DNA of 64,000 bases from Brachycybe producta (lineage: Eukaryota > Arthropoda > Diplopoda > Playtdesmida > Andrognathidae). The stretch spans positions 1,054,001 through 1,118,000 of the forward strand of contig JAUPFP010000031.1 in NCBI GenBank assembly GCA_036925085.1, read 5' to 3'. Within the stretch, counting starts at the first letter, position 1. Each line of letters opens with the position of its first letter. The notes under the pieces are model-generated. The model did no database searches. It was not told where the DNA came from and saw only the letters and a list, made by a program, of their open reading frames with translations. A program made the translations under genes and the position numbers. Positions 49,079-58,102 of this stretch are shown piece by piece.

Positions 49079-52000
49079 ATGGGATCTCTTGGTATACTCG
49101 GTTCCACTGACCCAGTCGTAACGACGATGCATCCGAGTGGCAAACAGCAGTTGGGGGTTGGGGTTGACAGAGACATTGACTGGGAACGGTACGGTCTCGT
49201 TCATCATTTGCATGACTCACAGAAAGCGGTGGGAACGGGAGGGTCGTCACGGAACGGAGACGATGAAGACGACGACGGATTCTATCAGGGAAGGAATCCA
49301 AAAGAGAACGATCTTTTTGCTGAAGATCAGGTTTTTAAAACTTCATTTCTTCTCGTCTTTTTTTTTGTTTCTCTTTGCACTCTTTTTTATTTCAGCGAAT
49401 TCTAAATTAAGCTGTTTCTATTACACTCATAAGCCCCCTCCCTTTACCTCTTTAGGCTCCTCCTACTGTACTCTTAAGCTCATATCATTTTACTTATGCC
49501 CTGCCTATTTGTTTTGGCTCCCTTTATTTACCCATCGTATGCCACGCCCATTTGCTTTTAAGCACCGCCCAAGTTTGCCATTTTTCTACTTCAGATAATT
49601 AAAATGATTGTGAATCGGAATTAAATTTTACGCAGAGTTTGACTTCGAAACCGTGGTGGAAAGCGAACTTCTTCATTTCGGAACCGGTTCTCTTTGGTAC
49701 ATGGGACGGTGTTTTCACCTCGTGTATGATCAATATTTTCGGTGTTATTGTGTTCCTTCGTTCCGGTTGGATGGTGGTAACTTGTCAACACCTTTCTTTC
49801 TATTACGAGTATCATTGTGTCGACAATTGACCATTGTCCAATTCGTATTGGTTCATTCTGGTAGGCTCAAGCGGGTATCGGAATGACCGTTCTTATCATG
49901 TTCACTGCACTGTCTATTGTAATGGTCACTGTGTTCGCTGCGATCGGGATCTGTGGGCGGTGTCAGATCGAGAGAGGCGGAGTCTATTTCATCATATCAC
50001 ATGTTCTGGGATCGAGGTTCGGTGGAGCAATCGGACTCATCTACTGTTTCGGACAGGTTGAATCTTTCTCAAAATGAATCGAGGAATTTGTTGATTCCTG
50101 TTTGCTTCTGTTACAGGCCGTCGGTTCTGCTATTCATATCATTGGGTTCGGTGAGACCATGGGTCAAGTTTTCAAACTGGACAATGTTTGGTTGGAACGG
50201 TTTCTCGGAATTGCCGTTCTTTTGCTTCTCATCGGTTAGAAAAAGCTTAACGAAACGAAAGCATGTAATAATATTTTCGTTTTTTGATGGTCGTGCAGAA
50301 GAACGATTAGATACTAGAAGGGTAAATGGATAATCATAAAAATATATTTTACATTTACGTTTTCTGCACTACTTTCAAGAAATGAATAGAATTGAACCAA
50401 TTTCAGTTTCAAGTTTTGTTTTTTTCTCGTTGATTTAAATAGCCATTAATTTGGTCGGTGTCGTGTGGGTCATCAAACTTCAGTTCATACTTCTATTGAT
50501 GCTTTTTTTGGCCGCACTCGACTTCACCGTCGGCTCTTTCGTCGGAGAGGACATTCGTAAGAAAGAGAAAACTTTTTCAGGGTGCCCACTTACCAATCCG
50601 AAAAACTCGAAACTATTAGTTAACTTGAAGCTCGGTTAGAATAATAAATGAAAAAGTGCGTTTTTCAGTCAAAAGAACCTGGTAAGAGGCTAAAATTCAG
50701 AGACTAGCGGTCAAACTAACATCTAAAACGTCTACGACTTGCATACACTAGAACTCAATCCTCTGACCAGATTTTTTGACTTAAAAATGCGATGTTCAGT
50801 CAATGAACCTCGTTGAAGGCTAGAGTCCAGAGGCTATATGTCAAACTTGCATCTGAAGCTATTCTTGCTCAGACTTGAACTTTAGCCTCTAACCAGGGTC
50901 TTTGAAAATGCTCTTTTTTGTGGTTTCCTTATAATTTAATAAAACATAGGAACCCTGGAAAACTTCCATATGGGGAGAATGAAAATTTAAATTTTGTTGG
51001 AAATCCTGTCGTTAAGAACGTAACGAGTTTCAGACCAAGTTTTTCTCTTTTTTTTAGCTCACGGTGTCGACGGTTACTATTCGTATAACTTCTGGAACAA
51101 TTCCGGTCCTGCTTATAGCGAAGGTTGTTCGTGGTTTACCGTTTTCGGTGTTTTCTTTCCAACTATGACCGGTATTTTGGCTGGTATCAACATGAGCGGA
51201 GATCTACGTAATCCAACTAGAGACATTCCAGTTGGAACTTTGTCGGCTCTCGGCGTCAGGTTTCTCTTGTCGTTCTGTTTTTCTTCATTATTGAACGGTC
51301 TTTTAGATGTTTTAACTGATTGTTTTGAAAAGAAACTTGAATGTGTTTTAGAAACTAGAAGGGTAGCTCAATTACTTAAGGATGATTTGATGTTGATATC
51401 GTTCAAAGTAAACTATAGACAAAATTTATAATCATGTGCTTAAAGTTCTCCCATTTTCAACTTGGCATAAAAAGCTTATTTTGAAAGATATCAACTTGAA
51501 AACATCTAAGTGATTGAACTGCCCTTCTAGTTTCTAAAACACATGTGCGTTTCTCTTTATTTTGCACCGGAAAGACTGAATAATCTGAGTTTGAGAGGTG
51601 TTTACACTTTAAAACCACCTTAACGATGCTTTTTTCTTGTTCTTGTGTCGTAGTTCTCTTCTTTACCTCGTTTTCGTTCTCGTTTTGGGAGCAACGTGTC
51701 AACGGTGGGCACTTAGAACAGATTTCCTCATAGCAGAAAAGGTTTCTGGTATCGGATTCTTTCTTCTGGCCGGTCTCTACATTGCGTCACTCTCTTCGTG
51801 TTTGGGTGGACTCTACGGAACGCCGAGAGTCCTTCAGTGCATTGCGAGCGAAAACGTTATACCTTTCATGCGTTTTCTTGGCAGAGGAGTTAGTTTTTTA
51901 CTTTTAAATTTTTTTTTAATTTGCATATTTTAAAATGGCTTTTTTGAAAACTTCATAAGTCCGCTTTATCTTTTATGCAAAGAAAATGTGTGAACTAGAA

Positions 52001-53651
52001 AAATGTTGTCGTTGTTTTTTGTAGCGTGGTCCGAACCAAGTGCCAGTGATGGCGACGTTGGTTGTTGGCACCGTGACTTTAATCTTCGTATTGATCGGTG
52101 ATATTAATACGTTGGCTCCCATTGTAGCGATGCCGTTTCTTCTTGCGTATACAGCCACGAACTATTCTTACTTCTCGTTGGCGATGACGTTCGACATGCA
52201 GAAACAACGAGAAGATCGAATGCGGTTGGTTTTTTTTAAAGAAAACACTTTATTCTTATTAACAAAATTAAAATTTGATTCTTTTCAAACAGAATTCAAG
52301 GACTTTTGAGTCCGACGTTTGATAAAGTGATCACGAAATCTCCTGGAAGTGATTACGGGTCAGTCAAAGAGGGTAAAGATAAAGGAACGGAAAAGAACAG
52401 TGATTTAGATACGCTTTTTCCAGAGCGCACTAAACACAGACCCTCTGTGAAGGTCTAGAAACGTTTGTGTTTTTCCAAGATTGTTCGATTCGTTTTCTTG
52501 TAACGTTTTTTTCCTTCCCTTTTTAGCGTCAGTATAGTTCGCAGACTTCAAGTTTGGTTTCGTCGCCTGACGAACATAGTAGCATTCGTAGTGAAGAAGG
52601 AAGTTGTAGGTCGAGTTGTGGCGAGAAGAACTCGCGTAACATCGACGCGAGAGATTCTTGCGAGGGGATAACCGATCTGAGCCAACTTATACCGAAAGGT
52701 TTTGCTTATTCGATTTGTACAGTTTGATCAGATTGTTAAGTTTTAGTTATTTTTTCAGGATATTCTAGTGGAATCACGATGAAATCTCGGATTTGGTATT
52801 ATGCTATGAGCAACCGATGGATCTCTTTACTCGGGGTTTGTTTTCGAAAAGTCGAAACTTCGATCAGAATCGACGTTTTGATTATTTCGTTTTCGTTTCA
52901 GGTTTTGGCTAATCTGATGGTTATGTTCTTCGTCCAGTGGGTTTATGCATTGGTTAACATCTTAGTGATGTGTTTGCTATATTTCTATATAAGTCGTGTG
53001 AATCCGGGAGTTCAACCTGGAATTGCACAGTTCAAGATGTTTCCGTGGATAAAATATGGGCTTTTTCGTATTATAGGGTGCGTAAATTTCAGTTTGGTCC
53101 GAAGTGGTTTGTACAACAGTGAGTTTTTTTTTAATTTTAATTCGAGTTGGGAAATTACGAGTAGTATTAACGATGATTCGTAGTCTAAGAATCTTAAAAT
53201 AATGAAATATGTGAAAGAAACGTTGAAATAAGTTACTTCTGAAAATAACTTGTAACTTGTTGGAATGTAACAAATTATTTCAGTATTTCTACTGACAAAA
53301 AAATTATTGGAAAACTCAAAACGGGCAAAACTCACTGAAGAACAAACAAAAGTAACTAACCAATCAAGTGACAAGATACTTTTTTCAAAGTACAAGTTGA
53401 AAATAACTGACAAACAAGTTACTTTTTTGCAGTTAACTGTTGTTTTTAATTCTGTTTGTTCCGGTTTTTAAACCGTTTTCAGACGGGAATCACCGGAGTA
53501 CAATCACGTTATCGTAACCCCGATGCATCCCGGAGTGGAAGTGATGGCAGCTCAGTTAACGGTAGATAACGAGGATTATGCCGCACGAGAGCGTTATCAT
53601 CAATCTTCTGTTCTACACGGTTCCAAATTAAGTGCGTTCGAGGACGACTGA
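49079..53651 (+). CDS. SLC12A8: Cation-chloride cotransporter family member SLC12A8
   Basis: Twelve-helix membrane transporter of the SLC12 family. Thirteen exons: 49079-49330, 49636-49776, 49865-50056, 50117-50234, 50443-50556, 51058-51259, 51654-51888, 52025-52224, 52293-52452, 52527-52698, 52759-52835, 52902-53077, 53483-53651; 735 aa (human 714). A hydrophilic N-terminus of about 85 residues precedes the diagnostic [20 protein letters not shown] and [20 protein letters not shown]. Further family blocks are [86 protein letters not shown] and [10 protein letters not shown] cytoplasmic Ser/Asp-rich region follows, then helices [20 protein letters not shown] and [18 protein letters not shown]. 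The C-terminus has ARERYHQSS, as in human. Reported substrates of this member are debated, so I give none. The CRE array lies upstream. Intact. Confidence 0.95.
50640..51057 (+). repeat. GAGGCTA repeats in SLC12A8 intron 5
   Basis: Blocks AAGAGGCTAAAATTCAGAG, GTTGAAGGCTAGAGTCCAGA and the complementary ACTTTAGCCTCTAACCAGG, each preceded or followed by AAAGAACCTGG-like or AATGAACCTCG-like text. This is a degenerate tandem and inverted repeat of about 125 bp units, related to the 42236-42331 foldback. Confidence 0.5.
51309..51626. repeat. FB1 element in SLC12A8 intron 6
   Basis: GTGTTTTAGAAACTAGAAGG, GTAGCTCAATTACTTAAGGA, then GATATCAACTTGAAAACATC, GAACTGCCCTTCTAGTTTCT, GCACCGGAAAGACTGAATAA, right end GTTTACACTTTAAAACCACC with TTAA. 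Only 28 nt separate it from the exon 7 acceptor at 51652-51653. Confidence 0.8.
53225..53450 (+). repeat. AAGTAACT-rich repeat in SLC12A8 intron 12
   Basis: Short blocks AAGTTACTT, AAAGTAACTAACCAATCAAG and AACAAGTTACTTTTTT in both orientations. Related to the larger array at 53955-54560 and to the hAT-like MITE at 15081-15530. Confidence 0.45.
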
Positions 53652-53954
53652 TCCAATTAATTAGGTTTCGGTAAAAGTCGATGTGTTGTGTTGCTCCCTC
53701 GTTTCGTGCAATTACGACTAATTGGTCGTGTTGGGTTTTCGTTAAGGGGATTCGATGGATGAATGGAGCGAAATGACCAATGCTTAACCATGAGACAATT
53801 GTCTCCTTACGTTAAAAAAAAAACCTCCCACCGAAAGCGAATTCTAGTCATTTTTATTTAATTTATTTTGTGTTTTAATTAACCTGTTTTTTAAGTCTCA
53901 TATCAGTTTTTATATAGAAATTACTACATATTTTGCTCAACAATTATTACAATA

Positions 53955-54560
53955 ATGAATACATAAGTTACTTTTAAAGTAACTATTTCTTGAAAGTAAC
54001 TGGTTAGTGTTCTGGGAGCGGGAGAAATGTTTTTATCTTTTGAAAGTAACTACAAATAAACTTGAGGGCAACATAATTTTTTTCACGTATTTATACATGT
54101 TTGTAGCTTTTCAAAGTATTTTTTGGGGGTAGCTAACTAGTTACTTTACAAGATAAATCATTGGTTTTTGTACCCTTCGAATGTAATTTTTGACGGTATC
54201 TGGCTAAGTTACTTGACAAGATAAACCGCTGGTTTGTAACTTTTGAATGTAACAATCTCTTGAGGATAACTAACTAGTTACTCTTCAAAATAAATCTATG
54301 GTTTGTAGGTTATAATAATTAACTGGTTACTTTGTTCAAAAAAGTAATCGATTTTAACTTTTGATGATAATAACTGAATCTCTTGAAAGTAACTAGTACT
54401 TTTTTTTAAAAAAATACTCAGTAATAGCTATTTAAATTTAAATGCAACTGTTGAAAATAACTAGTTACTTTTATGCGAAAGAAATCACTTCTCTTTGGTT
54501 GTTGGAAGTAATTGTAACTCATATTACTTGAGTTACTTTTTTTTTCACAAAAAATGAGCA
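53955..54560. repeat. Degenerate tandem array built on AAGTAACT/AGTTACTT
   Basis: About a dozen AGTTACTT or AAGTAACT motifs. The clearest units run from 54128 to 54310: CTAGTTACTTTACAAGATAA, AAGTTACTTGACAAGATAAA and CTAGTTACTCTTCAAAATAA, each followed by a TGGTTTGTA-type block, a period of about 75-80 bp. Confidence 0.55.
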
Positions 54561-55206
54561 GAAATTATAAAATCGAAAAAGAGTGAAAGTTATTTTTATG
54601 AGTTTCGACATTCCAATCACTTTCATATCAAACTCAGTAAAAGCAAAGATCACAATAGTTAATTACAGCTGCAATTTATTTTTCAAAATGCAAAATTTAA
54701 TTGCTTTGTATAACGATGAAACTATTTTTTTTTTCTGAAAATATATTCGTAATTATATATTATTAATTAATTATGCTTATAATTTAGGCAGAATTAAGAA
54801 GAAGAAAATAAGTAATAATTAGGATGTGTAGCTGCATATCTTTAAAACAAAGTCTCGTTTAAATTTGCTTTTGTTGTCTCTCTCGTAGTTTATAAATATT
54901 AGTTTAAAAAAGAAACCCCTGTTAATTACCCTGTGATATATTTATTCTGCTAATTAGATTTGTGTTTAACGCGGACAAAAAAAAATGAAAATTTGACATA
55001 TTTTTCAAGTAGGATTTTAAAATTTGTGCTTTTTAAAGAGAATGTTATTTAGTAGATTTCACACAAAAAAATGTTTTTATCATTTGTATCTCCGATCGTT
55101 TGAACTTTTTTTTTACTTGTACTATGTAGTCATGTTACGCATAAAAATGAAGATACGAAACCTCTCCCAGTAAAATGGCGAAACATTCCAATGTTAGTAT
55201 TACGAC

Positions 55207-55680
55207 AAGCCCCAAATTCAAGAAGAAAACAGGCTGGCCCTTTGAATCCTCTGAACAGGGAGCATTCCAGTCTATTAAGGCACAAACGACTATCGTACTC
55301 TGGTTATTCTGTCTTTCAGGAGCAAAATTAAGAGGAACTTAGAAAGCATTTTAGAAACGAGAAGAATAGCTCAATCACTTTAAACGTAGGTATTTTCATG
55401 TTGACAACTTTTAAAATAAGCTTTTTATGTCAGTTTAATAATGATCCAACTTTTAAGTAGTCAATATTTTTTTAATTTTGGGCTATTTATTTTGAAAGAC
55501 AACAACATGAAACTATTAAGTAATTTAGCCACTCTTCTAGTGTCTAACAGACGTTCAATTTCTTAGTGTTGTTTCTGAAATGTAGAATAACCAAGAGTTT
55601 AAGAAAATCAGCTGTTTAGAAAACATTTTGGAACCCTGTTAGAGGGTTCGATTTTTAATTCGTTCTTGAATCTAAGCTTT
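55207..55680. repeat. FB2 element interrupted by an FB1 element
   Basis: 55207-55280 is an FB2 left end (CCCCAAATTCAAGAAGAAAA, then AATCCTCTGAACAGGGAGCA) and 55625-55678 an FB2 right end (GGAACCCTGTTAGAGGGTTC, TTCTTGAATCTAAGC). The space between is filled by an FB1 copy at 55285-55612 (TTCTGTCTTTCAGGAGCAAA, TTAGAAACGAGAAGAATAGC, AGCCACTCTTCTAGTGTCTA, TTCTGAAATGTAGAATAACC). Confidence 0.6.
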
Positions 55681-55884
55681 AATCCCAGTACAATATTGAA
55701 AGACGTTAAAGTTAAGCTATGACGCAAAACATAAATATTAAGTCTATGGAGAGTTTGTAAGTTTTACTTTGGCTTAAGTTAGAAATAAGGCATTAATTTC
55801 TGTTAATTTTGTTTTTCATTTTTTTGTGTGTGAAAACAAATAAAATTAAAAGACAGAGAGAGAAAATTCGATGCTAAAATATTG

Positions 55885-55890
55885 TTTATT
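55885..55890 (-). terminator. Poly(A) signal of MIC26/27
   Basis: AATAAA on the minus strand about 90 nt beyond the stop at 55979-55981, with a second overlapping copy next to it. Confidence 0.5.
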
Positions 55891-55978
55891 TATTTCTCTT
55901 TTAAATACAGTTTTTAATTTACTACAGAAGAGTTTGGAATTCCTATCGCTTGTTAAATCTTTCGGGTTCTTTTTTTTT

Positions 55979-57498
55979 TTACGATCCTCTTGTCGTGTAG
56001 AGATCACGATCATCTGGATTACTCTGGCCATAATCTCCGCTGACCTTCTTCACGGTTTGTTTACTCGAATTAGTTACTTCTGTTGATGTTACATCTTTCT
56101 GTTTGTAAAAACACAATACTACGATTGTACCAGATTCTGACTTCATTCATTCAGAAACAAATTCTTAGAAAATAGCCTCAAATACACTCATTGTGTGTAT
56201 TTGAGGCGATTTTCAACCACATCTAATCGCTTTCAAATGAAGACTTGAAAGTACGCCACTTATCGTCAAAGTGGAAAATCAGTCAATCTGTGTAGTCCAC
56301 TAATTAGGTAGTGAATGTACAGATTGCCTAGTAATTGTGCCCACTTTGACGGTGAAGTGTTTTTTTATTATCCAAAAAGGTATTATTGATAAAAATGTTT
56401 TTTAAAAATTCTTAGTCAAAAAAAGCTACGGACGAACGAAATAAATCCTTATACTTGTTCTTGCGGCTTTCGTGTCACTGCCGGAGCCTCAGACTTGGTT
56501 CTAGTTTTTACTTCATCTTTAGAATAATTGTAATAAAAAAGTCGCAAATTTACAGTTATATTCTAAATTTTAGAAAAGAAATCAAAGAGGTTCAAACCTT
56601 CGACTTTATTGTAAGCGACGTAAGCGTAGTATTTAGCAATCGTATATGCTCCTTTCGAGATTTGTCCTGCTTCTTTAGGATAACAGAGTGAAGCCACGGC
56701 TCCCATTCCTGCACTTCCATAGAAAAGCTTCTTAAAGAAACCTCCTGCGATTAATTGATCGGAAAAGAAAGTTATATGTGAAGTTAAAAAGAAAGTCTCT
56801 TAAACAATTAAGCTGGGTTTAAAGTGTGAACGCCATTTTTTCATTTTGCACTCGAAAGATAGAAATACCAGAGTTCGAGGGGTGTTTACATTTTAAAACC
56901 ATCTTAAGGTATGACAAAACGTTGAAAAACCTCGAGCTCCCATTAGGATTCCCGTCAATCCACCGAAAGAAATCGCTCCGACCCGAGGCAAAAGATTAGA
57001 TTCTTCTCGTAAATAAGCGACTGTATCTATAGTAAAATATTACGAAAAACGGTTTTCGTCAGATTCTATTCAATCCTAGATCTCAATAACTATTATGAAA
57101 GAAAAAACCTATCGTGTGCGCTTTTCCGGTCTCGTAAAAAGAAATCGCCCTGTCTTTCGTATCGGTCAAAGCGTCCAGTGAATTTAGAACCAAATGACGT
57201 ACTCGGCCCACTTCCAGCTCCAGTTGAGAAACCTGAGGAACGACTCTTGCTAAAGTGACCTCACAGTGACGATCATCGTCATAGATCGGTAACTACATAG
57301 ATAATAAAAAATACACGCATTAACATAACGTAATAAAGTTACTTTTTATTATTAGGTGAATACGTCGCTTGGTCTGAATAGTTTCGGTTTATGTTGTTGT
57401 CCTCCATCGTCACCTTCCGTGTTGCTTGCAACCGTAACCGCAGCAAACAAAGGAGTTGCTGCCGTAATCAATCCAGGTAAAAATCCGCCTCTAAACAT
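55979..57498 (-). CDS. APOOL-like: MICOS complex subunit MIC26/MIC27 (apolipoprotein O family)
   Basis: Inner-mitochondrial-membrane protein of the MICOS complex that shapes crista junctions; the MIC27 homologue binds cardiolipin. Six exons in coding order: 57364-57498, 57109-57292, 56931-57026, 56598-56744, 56455-56516, 55979-56098; 247 aa (human APOOL 268, APOO 198). The N-terminus MFRGGFLPGLITAATPLFA is hydrophobic. The family block PSDLPIYDDD follows, then an amphipathic region (QLELEVGRVRHLVLNSLDAL). Two Gly-rich membrane segments come next (LLPRVGAISFGGLTGILMGA; YGSAGMGAVASLCYP). The C-terminal NPDDRDLYTTRGS resembles the acidic C-terminus of APOOL, which decides that the last exon at 55979-56098 is used. 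If the donor at 56453-56454 is not spliced, the frame stops after one more codon, giving a shorter form. The start is 3 nt after a splice-acceptor sequence. It is head-to-head with NSUN5. Confidence 0.85.
56168..56360. repeat. Hairpin and foldback in MIC26/27 last intron
   Basis: 56168-56214 is an inverted repeat (GAAAATAGCCTCAAATACAC with GTGTGTATTTGAGGCGATTT, 5-base loop). 56258-56362 is a second one (CACTTATCGTCAAAGTGG with CCCACTTTGACGGTGAAGTG; CAATCTGTGTAGTCCACT with AGTGAATGTACAGATTG). Confidence 0.6.
56815..56908. repeat. Remnant of FB1 in MIC26/27 intron 3
   Basis: Left end GGTTTAAAGTGTGAACGCCA joined directly to right end GCACTCGAAAGATAGAAATA and GTTTACATTTTAAAACCATC; the centre of the palindrome is gone. 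Confidence 0.55.
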
Positions 57499-58102
57499 TC
57501 CCTGTAAATGTAAACGAAATGCAGAAGAAACACGTGGAATGACGATAGACTATATACAGGTTTCTATTCAATGGGGATGACATAAAAGAAAATCATGTTC
57601 GAAATTCACTAAAATTTACCGCGATTTCTGTTTTACTTTTTATGTGCGTTTTACTAGATACTCAGAATATAATTGAGCTGTGATAATTTCAGTAAAAACG
57701 TGGACTACGCGCGTGTAAAAGCGCGACCTACAATACGAGATTTACCCTCTCGTGTCGTTCCGGTTGATATTATTACGAGATCAATACATTAAAGTAGCTC
57801 AACTCTGTTAGAAATGAACGTTGTCGGTGAGTTAGCTTTAATCTTGTAGCCTCTTCAATATTTTCTTTATTCTTTTCCTTTTTATGTTTCTATTTATTTC
57901 TATAAAAAGAACTTTTCTTTTCAAAGGCCGTCGACTGTTTTGAGTGTTTAATTTGTAACGTAACTAAGAAGTAATGTAGCTTTAAGTAACTGTGGCGCCA
58001 TCTACTGCACATAAAGTGACTTGAGCTTTCTCACGCAGAAATGTTAGTTGAGCTACCTCTATATATTTACATCTTGCGGCTTGCCTTATCAGAATATTCA
58101 GA
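57499..58102. promoter_or_regulatory. Head-to-head spacer of MIC26/27 and NSUN5
   Basis: About 600 bp separate the two start codons, so the stretch probably contains both promoters. An FB3 MITE-like element sits at 57572-57765. GGCGCCATCTA near 57993 and acceptor-like CTTGCCTTATCAG just before the NSUN5 ATG are visible. No TATA box stands out. Confidence 0.45.
57572..57765. mobile_element. FB3 MITE-like element, copy 3
   Basis: AATGGGGATGACATAAAAGA, ATCATGTTCGAAATTCACTA and GTTTTACTTTTTATGTGCGT on the left; GAGATTTACCCTCTCGTGTC on the right. Same block order as copies at 4262 and 45186, with a distinct centre. Confidence 0.45.

Larger units (their letters stand above)
53652..55978. other. 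Intergenic, SLC12A8 to MIC26/27 (tail-to-tail)
   Basis: No supported exon. It holds the AAGTAACT array (53955-54560), AT-rich filler, and a composite of FB1 inside FB2 (55207-55680). A candidate poly(A) signal for SLC12A8 is AATAAA at 54055-54060, about 400 bp after the stop; a nearer one was not seen. Confidence 0.5.

Noticed and set aside
49137-49598. 153-codon frame over SLC12A8 exon 1 and intron 1
   Set aside because: It is the wrong frame for the transporter and runs into intron sequence; the 49079 frame matches the family.
56449-56516. Acceptor at CTAG near 56505 for MIC26/27 exon 5
   Set aside because: It gives a frame ending after eight residues; the TCTAAAG acceptor at 56517-56518 keeps a frame that joins the APOOL-like last exon.
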